Source of the DNA: an uncultured Collinsella sp.
GTDB lineage: Bacteria > Actinomycetota > Coriobacteriia > Coriobacteriales > Coriobacteriaceae
NCBI GenBank assembly: GCA_900541125.1
Contig: UQIK01000005.1
Location: 1 to 64,000, forward strand
Direction: 5' to 3'
DNA length: 64,000 nucleotides
In this document: piece after piece, positions 1-9,157 of the stretch
Layout: every line of letters starts with the position of its first letter
How positions within the stretch are numbered: position 1 is the stretch's first letter
Translations under genes and position numbers: made by a program
The notes under the pieces: model-generated
What the model saw: only the letters and a program-made list of their open reading frames with translations
What the model was told of the DNA's origin: nothing
Databases searched by the model: none

Positions 1-46
1 CTCGCACGGAGAGCACATTAAGTGCTCTCCGGCTCGTGCGGAACTC
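1..46. repeat. Intergenic hairpin repeat (copy 1 of 2)
   Basis: The window opens in an imperfect palindrome. CTCGCACG is followed by a stem GGAGAGCAC, loop ATTAA and GTGCTCTCC, then GGCTCGTGCGGAAC. The same unit recurs at 6437-6480 inside a larger fold-back. There the stem reads GAAGAGCAC/GTGCTCTTC, so both partners of one base pair changed together. No function is known. The left part may be cut off by the window edge. Confidence 0.6.
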
Positions 47-171
47 GCGATCGACCTTATGCCCCGCCCCTCGGGACTAAGGATACATGGTAGAGGCGCG
101 TGTGCTCCAAAATTCATTGGCTGGTGACCTATTCCATTTCCCGCAGTGGCTCATCTTCACCACCGTTTAAA

Positions 172-211
172 TAAAAAAGAAGTACCGGTTGGAGCCGGTA
201 CTTCTTTTGGT
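172..211. terminator. Rho-independent terminator (metK, bidirectional)
   Basis: AAGAAGTACCGG and CCGGTACTTCTT form a 12-bp stem around a 6-nt loop, with A/T runs on both sides. On the minus strand the stem ends in a T-run just downstream of the metK stop, so it most likely ends metK transcription. Confidence 0.8.
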
Positions 212-245
212 GCGTTGTTATTTGGCTGTGGCTTTTCTCGTTAGC

Positions 246-1526
246 TTACAGGCCGCAGGCTGCTTTGAGTTCTTCGACTCGGTCGGTATTCTCCCAGGTG
301 AAGTCGGCGTCTTCGCGGCCGAAGTGGCCGTAGGCTGCCGTCTTCTCGTAGATCGGTCGACGCAGGTCTAGGTCGCGGATGATTGCGCCCGGGCGCAGGT
401 CGAAGGTCTTCTCAACGGCCTCGACGATCTTGTCCTCGGCAACATGCGCGGTACCGAAGGTGTCGACCATGATTGAGAGGGGCTTGGAAACGCCGATGGC
501 GTAGGCAAGCTCGACTTCGCAGCGGTCGGCCAGACCGGCGGCGACCACGTTCTTAGCGACCCAGCGCGCGGCATACGCGGCGGAGCGGTCAACCTTGGTG
601 CAGTCCTTGCCGCTAAAGGCACCGCCGCCGTGACGGCCGTAGCCACCGTAGGTGTCGACGATGATCTTACGGCCGGTGAGGCCCGTGTCGCCCATGGGGC
701 CGCCCACGACAAAGCGACCGGTGGGGTTCACGTAGATGTCCGCGTTGTCCCACGGCATGTTCTCAGCGGCCATGACCGGGGTGATGACGTGCTCGATGAG
801 GTCGGCCTTGATCTTGCCCATGTCCTCGATCTCGGCTGCGTGCTGCGTGGAGATGACGATGGTCGTGACCTCGACGGGCTTGCCTTCCTCGTAGCGCACG
901 GTGACCTGGGTCTTGCCGTCGGGGCGCAGGTAGGGCAGGGTGCCGTCGTGACGCACCGTGGCCAGGCGCTCGGCCAGGCGGCTTGCCAGGTAGTGTGGCA
1001 TGGGCATGAGGGTCTTGGTCTCGTTGGAGGCATAACCGAACATCATGCCCTGGTCGCCGGCACCGATCAGGTCGATCGGGTCGGTGGTAGCGCCGGTCTG
1101 GGTCTCGAAGGACTCGTCGACGCCCTGGGCGATATCGGGCGACTGCTCGTGGATGAGGCTCATAACGCCGCAGGTGTCGCAGTCAAAACCGAACTTGGCA
1201 CGGTTGTAGCCAATGCGGCGGATAACGCCGCGGGCGATTTCCTGTACGTCGACATAGGCCTGGGTGCGAATCTCGCCGGCGACGATGACGGTGCCGGTGG
1301 TCACGAGGGTCTCGCAGGCGCAGCGGACGTTCTCCACGTTGGCAGGCACGCCGTTGGGGGCGATGTAGCCCTGCTCCTGGAGCTCTATTTCTTTGGCGAG
1401 GATTGCGTCGAGGACGGCGTCGCTGATCTGGTCAGCGATCTTATCGGGATGACCTTCGGTCACCGACTCCGACGTAAATACGAAGGACCCGTGTTGGGGT
1501 GGGATGGAACGAAGTTCTTCTGACAT
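246..1526 (-). CDS. metK: S-adenosylmethionine synthase
   Basis: Makes S-adenosylmethionine from ATP and methionine in the cytoplasm, feeding all methylation reactions. The 426-residue protein has the family's usual length plus a slight N-terminal extension. Visible signatures are the ATP-binding GHPDK (about residue 25), GAGDQGMMFGYA (about 155) and the phosphate-binding GGGAFSGKDCTKVDRSAAY (about 299). The ATG at 1526 follows a GAAAGGA ribosome-binding site. It stands alone on the minus strand, divergent from gltX, with its own terminator at 172-211. I looked for a SAM riboswitch in the roughly 100-bp leader and saw only a small GC-rich hairpin (CCCGGCG/CGCCGGG), so regulation is unknown. 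Confidence 0.98.
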   Translation of the reverse strand: MSEELRSIPPQHGSFVFTSESVTEGHPDKIADQISDAVLDAILAKEIELQEQGYIAPNGVPANVENVRCACETLVTTGTVIVAGEIRTQAYVDVQEIARGVIRRIGYNRAKFGFDCDTCGVMSLIHEQSPDIAQGVDESFETQTGATTDPIDLIGAGDQGMMFGYASNETKTLMPMPHYLASRLAERLATVRHDGTLPYLRPDGKTQVTVRYEEGKPVEVTTIVISTQHAAEIEDMGKIKADLIEHVITPVMAAENMPWDNADIYVNPTGRFVVGGPMGDTGLTGRKIIVDTYGGYGRHGGGAFSGKDCTKVDRSAAYAARWVAKNVVAAGLADRCEVELAYAIGVSKPLSIMVDTFGTAHVAEDKIVEAVEKTFDLRPGAIIRDLDLRRPIYEKTAAYGHFGREDADFTWENTDRVEELKAACGL

Positions 1527-1632
1527 GATTGTCCTTTCAAAAACGTGTCCCGGCGACCGTTACCATTCCGCCGGGCTCTCTATGCAAGGGCACATCATAG
1601 CGCGTAATTCAAACATTCACACCCTTTCCGCA

Positions 1633-1722
1633 CCTACTCATTGGGGACAGACTTAAATGACCAGCCCTAAATTAAGAACGTCTCCAACGACTGGTCATTT
1701 AAGTCTGTCCCCAATGAGTAGG
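1633..1722. repeat. Perfect 32-bp inverted repeat (fold-back) between metK and gltX
   Basis: Arms at 1633-1664 and 1691-1722 are perfectly complementary over 32 bp and separated by 26 bp. The core of each arm reads GGGGACAGACTTAAATGACC or its complement. There is no ORF and no T-tract, so it is not an ordinary terminator. It belongs with the other long fold-backs in this window as a MITE-like intergenic element. Confidence 0.8.
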
Positions 1723-1803
1723 TCGGTGCCCTTTGTGCGGAGGTTTCTTTGATGCTTTATACTGGTGCGGTTAGACATCCATCCTGCAATCGAGGAGATT
1801 TCC

Positions 1804-3279
1804 ATGGCATCAGACGTTCGCGTCCGCTTTGCACCCTCACCGACGGGTAAGCTGCACATCGGCGGCGCCCGCACCGCTATCTATAACTGGGCTTTCGCCC
1901 GTGCAAACGGCGGCACGTTCATCCTGCGCATCGACGACACCGACCCCACCCGCTCCACCGACGAGAACACGCAGATCATCCTGCGCGCCATGCGTTGGCT
2001 GGGCCTGGACTGGGACGAGGGTCCCGAGGTGGGCGGCGATTTTGGCCCCTACGCCCAGACCGAGCGCCTGGACCTGTACAAGCAGGCCGCCCAGAAGCTT
2101 TGGGACGAGGGCAAGGCCTATCCCTGCTTCTGCACCAAGGAGCAGCTCGACGCCGACCGCAAGGCCGCGCAGGAGCGCAAGGACCCCTTCCAGGGCTATC
2201 AGCGCCGTTGCCGCAATCTTGATCCCGAGGAGGCCCGCCGTCGCATCGAGGCCGGCGAGTCCTACGTCCTTCGCATCAAGGTGCCCGAGGACCGCGGCGA
2301 CGTCGTTATCCACGATGCCGTCCACGGCGAGGTGACCTTCGATGCCAAGGAGCTCGACGACTTTGTCATCTTCCGCTCTGACGGCACGCCCACGTATAAC
2401 TTTGCGACCGTCGTCGACGACGCCATGATGAAGATCACCCATGTCATCCGTGGCGACGACCACCTGTCCAACACCCCGCGTCAGGTCATGGTGTACGAGG
2501 CCCTCGGCGCTCCCGTGCCTACGTTCGCCCACATCTCCATGATCCTGGGCGCCGACGGCAAGAAGCTCTCCAAGCGCCACGGCGCCACCTCGGTGGAGGA
2601 GTACCGCGACGCCGGCTACCTGTCCGACGCCTTCGTCAACTACCTGGCGTTGCTCGGCTGGTCGCTCGACGGCGAGACTACGATCATTCCGCGTGATGTC
2701 CTGGCCAGCAAGTTTTCGCTCGACCGCATCTCCAAGAACCCGGCGACCTTCGACCCCAAGAAGCTCGACTGGGTCAATGCCGAGTACATCAACGGCATGT
2801 CCGACGCCCAGTTTGCCGACGAGATCATGGTCCCCGAGCTGCACGAGGCGGGCCTCATCGAGGGCAACGTCGAGTACGGCGAGGACTGGATCGACGCGCT
2901 TGCCGCTATCGTCAAGCCGCGCACTAAGATGCCGACCGACGCCGTGACCGTCGCCGCTCCCATCTTTGCCACGGCCGAGACGCTCGAGTATGACGAGAAG
3001 TCCGTTAACAAGGGCCTAGCCAAGGAAGGCATGGGTGCCATCCTGGACGCCGCCAAGGCCGCGCTCGAGGGTGTCACCGAGTGGACCGCCGCGAACATCG
3101 ACGCCGCGCTTGAGCCGCTGCCCGAGCAGATGAACCTTAAGAAGCGCGTGGTGTTCCAGGCCGTGCGCGTCGCCGTCTGCGGCAACATGGTGAGCCCTCC
3201 ACTGGGCGAGACCATGGCGCTCGTCGGCCGCGACGACTGCCTGGCGCGCATCGACCGCGCCCGCACGATGGCGCTGTAG
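1804..3279 (+). CDS. gltX: Glutamyl-tRNA synthetase
   Basis: Class I aminoacyl-tRNA synthetase that charges tRNA-Glu (and possibly tRNA-Gln in organisms using the indirect route). From the ATG at 1804 it is 491 residues, normal for the family. The Rossmann signature RFAPSPTGKLHIGGART lies at about residues 7-23. The KMSKS loop appears as KLSKR at about 254, and the C-terminal anticodon-binding helical domain follows. The reading frame is open upstream to a GTG at 1765, but GAGGAG just before 1804 and the family alignment favour 1804. A TATACT box at 1758-1763 is a plausible -10. Transcription probably ends at the hairpin at 3303. Confidence 0.97.
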   Translation: MASDVRVRFAPSPTGKLHIGGARTAIYNWAFARANGGTFILRIDDTDPTRSTDENTQIILRAMRWLGLDWDEGPEVGGDFGPYAQTERLDLYKQAAQKLWDEGKAYPCFCTKEQLDADRKAAQERKDPFQGYQRRCRNLDPEEARRRIEAGESYVLRIKVPEDRGDVVIHDAVHGEVTFDAKELDDFVIFRSDGTPTYNFATVVDDAMMKITHVIRGDDHLSNTPRQVMVYEALGAPVPTFAHISMILGADGKKLSKRHGATSVEEYRDAGYLSDAFVNYLALLGWSLDGETTIIPRDVLASKFSLDRISKNPATFDPKKLDWVNAEYINGMSDAQFADEIMVPELHEAGLIEGNVEYGEDWIDALAAIVKPRTKMPTDAVTVAAPIFATAETLEYDEKSVNKGLAKEGMGAILDAAKAALEGVTEWTAANIDAALEPLPEQMNLKKRVVFQAVRVAVCGNMVSPPLGETMALVGRDDCLARIDRARTMAL

Positions 3280-3302
3280 CAGCCGTGTAAACGCATGTAT
3301 CC

Positions 3303-3337
3303 GAGCCCCGTTCACCCGAGCGGGGCTCTTGTTTCTG
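3303..3337 (+). terminator. Terminator after gltX
   Basis: GAGCCCCG and CGGGGCTC form a GC-rich stem around a short loop, followed by TTGTTTCTG. It sits between gltX and priA. Confidence 0.7.
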
Positions 3338-3367
3338 TAGACGTATGGGATAGGAGGTGCTGGAGCC

Positions 3368-5821
3368 GTGGCCGAGCAACTGTCGCTGTTTGGTTCGCCG
3401 GAACCGGAGGAGGTTCCGGTGAAGCCAGTGTCTGCCGCTGCCTCGGCTCAGCCTAAGCCTGCACCTGAGCCCATCGCCGCCTATGCGAGCGTGGTTCTCG
3501 ACATCCCGACGCGTGCGCTGTCCGAGCCGTTTGCCTATGGCATTCCTCAACCCCTTGCTAGCGACGCGCAGATCGGATCCACGGTCCTGGTCCATTTTGG
3601 CAACCGTGCTGCCGCAGGCTACATCGTCGACATTGCGCCCGAGCTGGGCGATCTGCAGGGCAACAGCGCGCTCGACCCCGCGCGCATTAAAGCCGTCGAA
3701 GCCATCCTCAGCAAACCGCTCTTTACCGCAGAGGCTGCCCGTATCGCGCGCTGGATGAGCCGCGAGTACGTCGCAACGCTTTCCGAGTGCCTGCGGCTGT
3801 TCTTGCCCCCGGGTGGAAGCCCGCGCGTGGTCAAAGGCGACGACGGCGTGTGGACGGTTGAACGTCCCGCCGTCAAGCCTATCCAAAACCGCTGGGTCAT
3901 GCTCACGCCCGAGGGCTTTGACTATACGCCGCCCAAGACCGCGGTCCGCCAGCGTCAGCTCATCGAGGCACTGCAGTGCGGCCCGGTCACGACGCGCGAC
4001 CTCAACCTTCTCTATAACAGCATGTCGGCGACCATCAAGGCGCTCGAAAAACGCGGCGTCGTGGTGGTGGAGGAACGCCGTGCGTGGCGTGGCTGCAATG
4101 AACAGACCACGCTCTCCTCGGCAAGCGGTAAGGCACCAGTCGCGCTCACCAACGGCCAGCAGCAGGCACTCGCGCAGATTGAGCACGCCCGTCTGGACGC
4201 TCATGGAGACGTGGTGCTGGTCGACGGCGTCACCGGCTCCGGCAAAACCGAGGTTTACCTTTCGGCGATTGAGCGCGTGCTGGCGGCCGGCCGTTCGGCC
4301 TGCGTGCTCGTGCCCGAGATCTCGCTGACGGCCCAGACCGTCGGCCGCTTTCGCTCGCGCTTTGGCGAGACGGTTGCCGTGTTCCATTCGCGCCTTTCGG
4401 CTGGCGAGCGCCTGGACCAGTGGGATATGGTCGCCAGCGGTGCGGCCCGCGTGGTTGTCGGCGCCCGCTCGGCGCTCTTTTGTCCGCTCAGCGACTTGGG
4501 CCTCATCATCATCGACGAGGAGCACGAGACCAGCTACAAGCAGGGCTCCAGTCCGCGCTACCACGCGCGCGAGGTGGCGGCCGAGATGGCGCGACGCTAC
4601 CGCTGCCCGCTCGTGTTGGGCTCCGCCACGCCTTCTGCTGAGGCCCTCGATCGCTGCCGCCGCGGCACGTATAACGGTGTCACCTGGACGCGCGTCGAGA
4701 TGCCCGAGCGCCCGGGACACGCCGTGCTGCCTACGGTTCGAATCGCAGACCTGCGCCGTGAGTTTTCTCACGGCAGCCGCTCCATGTTCTCAAAACCGCT
4801 GATGGAAGGCTTGGAACGCGTGGTCGAGCGCCGCGAGAAGGCAGTGCTGCTGCATAACCGCCGTGGCTTTGCGCCGTTCCTTATGTGCCGCGAGTGCGGC
4901 TGCGTCCCCACTTGCAACCACTGCTCCGCCGCGCTTACGTATCACGAGCGCACACACACGCTGCAGTGTCACACATGCGGTTCGTCTTGGCGCGTGCAGC
5001 CCTATCCGGCGCCCACAAGCCGTTGCCCCAAATGTGGCAGTCGCTACCTGGCAAAAATGGGCCTGGGTACGCAGCAGATCGAGGACGCACTGCACCAGAT
5101 GCTTCCCGAGGATGTCTCCATTATTCGCATGGATGCCGATTCCACGCGCGGAAAGGACGCGCACAAAAAGCTGCTTGAGCAGTTCGATGCCGCCGATTGC
5201 GCCGTGTTGCTGGGCACCCAAATGATCGCAAAAGGCCTCGACTTTCCCGAGGTCACGCTTGTGGGCGTGGTCAATGCCGACTTCGCCCTCAAGCTGCCCG
5301 ACTTTCGCGCAGGGGAGCGCGCCTACGACTTGCTGGAGCAGGTTGCGGGCCGCGCCGGCCGCGGCGATCGCCCCGGTGAGGTGATCATCCAGACCTACCT
5401 GCCCGAAGATCCGGTCATTCGCGCTGTCGCTGAGCACGACCGTTCGATCTTTACCGACTACGACCTGGACCAGCGCCGCGACGCGCTGTACCCGCCGTTT
5501 GTTCGCTTGGTCAACATCTTGGTGTGGTCGGCGAACCGAGACGACGCGCAGGACTACATCGGGCGCATTGCAAAGCTTCTTAAGCGCCGCTGGCATGCCG
5601 CCGCGCCCGACTTTTTGCGGGCGGGCAGCGCGGTGCCGCAGGTGCTGGGCCCGGCTTCGTGTGTAATCGAGAGAGCCAAGGACCGTTACCGCTTCCATCT
5701 GCTTGTGAAGTCGCCCGTGGGGTACCATGTCTCTGATGATATCGACGCCTGCCTCAAAGAGGTGGGCTCCGTGCGTGGCGTGAGCGTGAGCGTTGACGTC
5801 GACGCCTATGATTTGATGTAA
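3368..5821 (+). CDS. priA: Primosomal protein N' (replication restart helicase PriA)
   Basis: 3'-to-5' superfamily 2 helicase that reloads the replisome at stalled forks. The 817-residue protein shows a Pro/Ala-rich linker of about 35 residues near the N-terminus, then the 3'-DNA-binding domain. Walker A GVTGSGKT is at about 287, the DEEH box at about 382, and paired CxxC zinc-binding clusters at about 506-558, followed by helicase motifs including the QxxGRAGRG-type motif. The start is the GTG at 3368 with GGAGG upstream. It is followed closely by def, then fmt and rsmB, a conserved bacterial order linking translation initiation and rRNA modification genes. Confidence 0.96.
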   Translation: MAEQLSLFGSPEPEEVPVKPVSAAASAQPKPAPEPIAAYASVVLDIPTRALSEPFAYGIPQPLASDAQIGSTVLVHFGNRAAAGYIVDIAPELGDLQGNSALDPARIKAVEAILSKPLFTAEAARIARWMSREYVATLSECLRLFLPPGGSPRVVKGDDGVWTVERPAVKPIQNRWVMLTPEGFDYTPPKTAVRQRQLIEALQCGPVTTRDLNLLYNSMSATIKALEKRGVVVVEERRAWRGCNEQTTLSSASGKAPVALTNGQQQALAQIEHARLDAHGDVVLVDGVTGSGKTEVYLSAIERVLAAGRSACVLVPEISLTAQTVGRFRSRFGETVAVFHSRLSAGERLDQWDMVASGAARVVVGARSALFCPLSDLGLIIIDEEHETSYKQGSSPRYHAREVAAEMARRYRCPLVLGSATPSAEALDRCRRGTYNGVTWTRVEMPERPGHAVLPTVRIADLRREFSHGSRSMFSKPLMEGLERVVERREKAVLLHNRRGFAPFLMCRECGCVPTCNHCSAALTYHERTHTLQCHTCGSSWRVQPYPAPTSRCPKCGSRYLAKMGLGTQQIEDALHQMLPEDVSIIRMDADSTRGKDAHKKLLEQFDAADCAVLLGTQMIAKGLDFPEVTLVGVVNADFALKLPDFRAGERAYDLLEQVAGRAGRGDRPGEVIIQTYLPEDPVIRAVAEHDRSIFTDYDLDQRRDALYPPFVRLVNILVWSANRDDAQDYIGRIAKLLKRRWHAAAPDFLRAGSAVPQVLGPASCVIERAKDRYRFHLLVKSPVGYHVSDDIDACLKEVGSVRGVSVSVDVDAYDLM

Positions 5822-5839
5822 CAACCCGAAAGGATGGCC

Positions 5840-6376
5840 ATGGAAGCCAACGGAATCGTACTGTCGCCCGACCCTCGTCTGCGCCAGGAGTGCGCCGTCA
5901 TCGAGGAGATCACCCCGGCGATCGAGGCGCTTGCCGAGAAGATGAAGAAGATGATGTTCGAGAACGGCGGCTGCGGCCTGGCTGCCCCGCAGATTGGCGA
6001 GCTTATTCAGCTCGTCACCATCGACTGCGACTACAGCGACAAGAATGACTATGATCCGTACGTGCTTATTAATCCCGTCATTGTTGAGCAGAGTGACCAT
6101 CTGGTGTCCTTTAGCGAGGGCTGCCTTTCCATCCCTGGCATTAGCTGCGAGATTGAGCGTCCCGACCATGTCGTCGTCGAGGCGTATGACTTGGATGCCA
6201 ACCTTATTCGCTATGAGGCCACGGGTGATCTGTTCTGCGTGTGCCTGCAGCACGAGATCGATCACCTGCACGGCAACACCATGTTTGAGCGACTAAAGCC
6301 GATGCAGAGAATCAAGGCAGTCAAGGAGTACCAGGACGCCCTGGCCCGCGGCGCTCGACCGGGCGAGACGGAGTAG
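5840..6376 (+). CDS. def: Peptide deformylase
   Basis: Removes the formyl group from nascent N-terminal methionine and pairs with fmt downstream. All three metal-site motifs are present: GCGLAAPQIG (about residue 44), EGCLSIP (about 93; the Cys is a metal ligand) and QHEIDHLHG (about 137). The length of 178 residues is typical. An ATG at 5834 is also in frame, but 5840 is better spaced from the AAAGGA ribosome-binding site. It lies 18 bp after priA and is likely co-transcribed with it. A large fold-back repeat separates it from fmt. Confidence 0.96.
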   Translation: MEANGIVLSPDPRLRQECAVIEEITPAIEALAEKMKKMMFENGGCGLAAPQIGELIQLVTIDCDYSDKNDYDPYVLINPVIVEQSDHLVSFSEGCLSIPGISCEIERPDHVVVEAYDLDANLIRYEATGDLFCVCLQHEIDHLHGNTMFERLKPMQRIKAVKEYQDALARGARPGETE

Positions 6377-6384
6377 GTCCCACT

Positions 6385-6522
6385 GTCCCCTTCCGCCGCA
6401 GGGCTTAGGTTATTGCTCCATGCTCAAACAGTCCTGCTCGCACGAAGAGCACATTAAGTGCTCTTCGGCTCGTGCGGAACTGCGCGTGGAGCAATAACCT
6501 AAGCCCTGCGGCGGAAGGGGAC
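6385..6522. repeat. Nested fold-back element with 36-bp perfect arms
   Basis: Arms at 6385-6420 and 6487-6522 are perfect 36-bp inverted repeats containing GGGCTTAGGTTATTGCTCCA or its complement. The 66-bp interior holds a second hairpin (6437-6480) that matches the sequence at window positions 1-46. The outer arms and inner core therefore look like separate modules. There is no ORF and no T-tract at the base. Confidence 0.85.
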
Positions 6523-6738
6523 TGCGTTTTCGTGCTCCTCTTCGCCCGGGTGCCGTCGGGTCAGGGATGGGCGTCTTCGCTGATAGTCTTTGTTGAGAGA
6601 GCTGCTTTTATTGCGGCTCTTTCTTTGGTTTTGGGTATATTTGTCTTTGTTGAATTGTTCTTGCGGATGGGCTGGGTACTTGGCTTTCCGCTGTTCTTTG
6701 TAGCCGTCTCGGCTTTGGTTGAGAGGAGACTATCTTTT

Positions 6739-7659
6739 ATGCGTATTGTGTTTATGGGTACGCCCGATTTTGCTGTGCCTTCTTTGACTTCGCTTGTTGA
6801 GGCTGGTAACGAGATTGCGCTTGTTGTTACTCGTCCCGATGCTGTTCGTGGGCGTGGTAAGAAGCTGGAGCCGTCTCCTGTTAAGGTTAAGGCGCTTGAG
6901 CTGGGGTTGCCGGTTATTGAGGCTAATCGTATGACGACCGAGGTTGTTGAGGCGCTTCAAGCTGCCCAGGCTGACATTTTCTGCGTGGCTGCCTATGGTT
7001 GCATTTTACCTGATGAGGTCTTGAATATGGCGCCGCTCGGCATTGTGAATGTTCATGCGTCCTTGCTGCCTCGTTGGCGTGGGGCTGCTCCCATTCAGCG
7101 CGCGATTCTCGCTGGTGATGAGGTTGCTGGCGTTTCTATCATGCGCATCGGACATGGCGTGGATACTGGTGCTTATTGTGCTCAGGCTTCCACGCCTGTT
7201 GCCGGTAAGCATGCCGAGGCGCTCACGATGGAGCTTGGCGAGCTTGGCGGCAAACTGCTTGCCGATACGCTTCCTTCTGTTGCCGATGGCACCGCCGTGT
7301 GGACTGAGCAGGATGAGGCACTCGTTACCCATGCTGCCAAGATTTCCAAGCAGGAGATGCGTCTGGATCCGCAAATGACGGCGCTTGATTGCGTGCGTCA
7401 TGTGCTGGCCTCGTCCGATACCGCGCCTGCTCGTTGCGTGATTGCCGGCAAGACCGTGCGCGTGCTCGATGCTGCGCCGGCTGATGTGTCGCTTGGCGAG
7501 GGTCAGGTTCTCGTTAAGGCCAAGCGTGTTTACCTGGGCCTTTCCGATGGCTCGGTTGAGTTGCTCGAGGTTAAGCCCGATGGCAAACGTGCTATGGCCG
7601 CTTCTGCTTGGGCTGCTGGCCTGCAGGGTGCCGATCTTATCTGGGGTGTTTTGTCATGA
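6739..7659 (+). CDS. fmt: Methionyl-tRNA formyltransferase
   Basis: Formylates Met-tRNA(fMet) with 10-formyl-THF for translation initiation. The ATG at 6739 is chosen because GAGAGGAGA precedes it and MRIVFMGTPDFA is the conserved N-terminus. The product is 306 residues. The HASLLPRWRGAAPI segment carries the catalytic region, and the C-terminal OB-like domain is present. The frame is open for 89 codons upstream, but that stretch is T-rich with no family match. It overlaps rsmB by 4 bp (ATGA), so the two are translationally coupled. Codon choice here is more T-ending (GTT, GCT, CGT) than in gltX or priA. Confidence 0.96.
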   Translation: MRIVFMGTPDFAVPSLTSLVEAGNEIALVVTRPDAVRGRGKKLEPSPVKVKALELGLPVIEANRMTTEVVEALQAAQADIFCVAAYGCILPDEVLNMAPLGIVNVHASLLPRWRGAAPIQRAILAGDEVAGVSIMRIGHGVDTGAYCAQASTPVAGKHAEALTMELGELGGKLLADTLPSVADGTAVWTEQDEALVTHAAKISKQEMRLDPQMTALDCVRHVLASSDTAPARCVIAGKTVRVLDAAPADVSLGEGQVLVKAKRVYLGLSDGSVELLEVKPDGKRAMAASAWAAGLQGADLIWGVLS

Positions 7660-9056
7660 GCAAGCTGTCTCCCGCGCGCAAGCTTGCGCTCGATGTGCTA
7701 ATGGAGGCCGATCGCCGCGGCATGTATGCGCGTGACGTGCTGTCCTCTCGCGCATCGGCCAAGGCTATTGACCAGCGCGATTCTGCTTTTGCCGCTCGTT
7801 TGGCGCTCGGTGTTGCCGCCACGCAGGGCATTTTGGACGAGCTGCTCGATCAGTTTCTCGATAAGCCTAAAAAGGTTGCGCCGCGTGTTCGCATGGCGCT
7901 TCGTATCTCGGCCTTCGAGATGCTCTATCTGCATACGCCTGGCCGCGTTGCCGTAAGTCAGGGTGTTGAGCTGGTTCGCTGCGGTGCTAAGTCCGCCGCT
8001 GGCTTGGCCAATGCTGTACTGCATAAGGTTGCGGACAATGTTGAGGACTTTGCTACTGCATCCGATGTGGATGAGTCTGAGCGACGCTTGGTCCGTCTGT
8101 CGCGCCTGATGGGGCTGCCGCGATGGCTGTGCACTCGTATTATGGCGTCGTTTGACACGCCTGAGGGTGCGCTTAACTTTGCCGGCAATCTGGCCCCCGC
8201 GCCGCTGGCCCTGCATGAGAACGCCTTTGCAACCAAACCTGATCCGTATATCTCGCAGCTCGTCGCGCCTGTCTTCCCGGGCTGCCATGCCCCGGTTGAT
8301 GCCCAGGTTACCGTTGCTTCTGGTGTGTTTGAGCATGCTGCCGCGGTGGCGTCTGATCTCAATGCGCAGCTTATCGCCACAGCTGCCACGCGCCCTGGAA
8401 GCTGCCTTGAGATTGGTGCCGGTCGCGGTACCAAGACCTATGTGATGATGTGCCAGGCAAAGCGTGCGGAATATGAGCGTCAGCATACGGCGCTCGATCT
8501 GCATGATCGCAAGTGCGATCTGAATCTCGCTCGCCTGCATAAGGCCGGTATTCAGGGCGTTCGTACGGTTTCGGGTGATGCCTGCGAGCTCGATGAGGTA
8601 CTCACATCGTTTGATGCCATGCGCGGTGAGCGGGTCAAGTTCGATACCGTGTTTATCGATGCGCCGTGCTCTGGCACCGGAACCATGCGTCGTCATCCCG
8701 AGATTCCGTGGCGCCTGACCGAAAAGGATGTGACGGTTGAGCTGCCCAAACTGCAGCTGACGATGCTCAAGGAAGTTGCCGCGCGCGTGGCTGCCGGCGG
8801 CGAGCTCATCTACGCGACGTGCTCGGTCTTCGACGAGGAGAACACACAGGTGGTGGACGCGTTCCTTGCTTCTTCCGAGGGCGCCGGCTTTAGCGTGGCG
8901 CCGCTCTCCGAAGCACAGATTCTGCAACTCCCCGAGTTCGATCAGGCCAAGAAACTCGTTTCCGTACGCCAGAACGATCGAGGCCTCTTCCAAAGCGTGC
9001 CGGTAAACGCCGACTCCTACGACGGCCACTTCTGCGCCAGGCTGGTCCGCAAGTAA
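7656..9056 (+). CDS. rsmB: 16S rRNA (cytosine-967-C5)-methyltransferase
   Basis: SAM-dependent RNA m5C methyltransferase of the RsmB/Sun (NOL1/NOP2) family acting on 16S rRNA. The N-terminal NusB-like domain covers about residues 1-130. The SAM-binding GAGRGTKT is at about 253. Motif IV DAPCSGTGTMRRHPE (about 338) and the catalytic-Cys motif YATCSVFDEEN (about 388) are intact. The product is 466 residues. The start ATG at 7656 overlaps the fmt stop. It is followed by an inverted repeat and a bidirectional terminator. Confidence 0.95.
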   Translation: MSKLSPARKLALDVLMEADRRGMYARDVLSSRASAKAIDQRDSAFAARLALGVAATQGILDELLDQFLDKPKKVAPRVRMALRISAFEMLYLHTPGRVAVSQGVELVRCGAKSAAGLANAVLHKVADNVEDFATASDVDESERRLVRLSRLMGLPRWLCTRIMASFDTPEGALNFAGNLAPAPLALHENAFATKPDPYISQLVAPVFPGCHAPVDAQVTVASGVFEHAAAVASDLNAQLIATAATRPGSCLEIGAGRGTKTYVMMCQAKRAEYERQHTALDLHDRKCDLNLARLHKAGIQGVRTVSGDACELDEVLTSFDAMRGERVKFDTVFIDAPCSGTGTMRRHPEIPWRLTEKDVTVELPKLQLTMLKEVAARVAAGGELIYATCSVFDEENTQVVDAFLASSEGAGFSVAPLSEAQILQLPEFDQAKKLVSVRQNDRGLFQSVPVNADSYDGHFCARLVRK

Positions 9057-9063
9057 CTACTAA

Positions 9064-9128
9064 GTTGCGGTGAAATAGGGATTGAATAGCGGCTTCCACC
9101 CGCCAAACAGTCCTTATTTCACCGCAAC
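9064..9128. repeat. Short fold-back after rsmB
   Basis: GTTGCGGTGAAATA at 9064 and its complement ending at 9128 are 14-bp perfect arms around about 37 bp. It resembles the other intergenic fold-backs in the window but shares no obvious sequence with them. Confidence 0.6.
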
Positions 9129-9157
9129 TCATAGAGATGCCTGGGTAGCTAAAGAAT

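Noticed and set aside
630..1523. Long plus-strand open frame opposite metK
   Set aside because: Antisense shadow of a high-GC gene, with no protein motifs and the real gene certain on the other strand.
1527..1632. Possible SAM riboswitch before metK
   Set aside because: The leader is only about 100 bp and shows no SAM-I or SAM-II core; just one short GC hairpin.
6472..6738. N-terminal extension of fmt by 89 codons
   Set aside because: Begins inside the fold-back repeat, lacks family similarity, and a strong ribosome-binding site precedes the conventional start at 6739.
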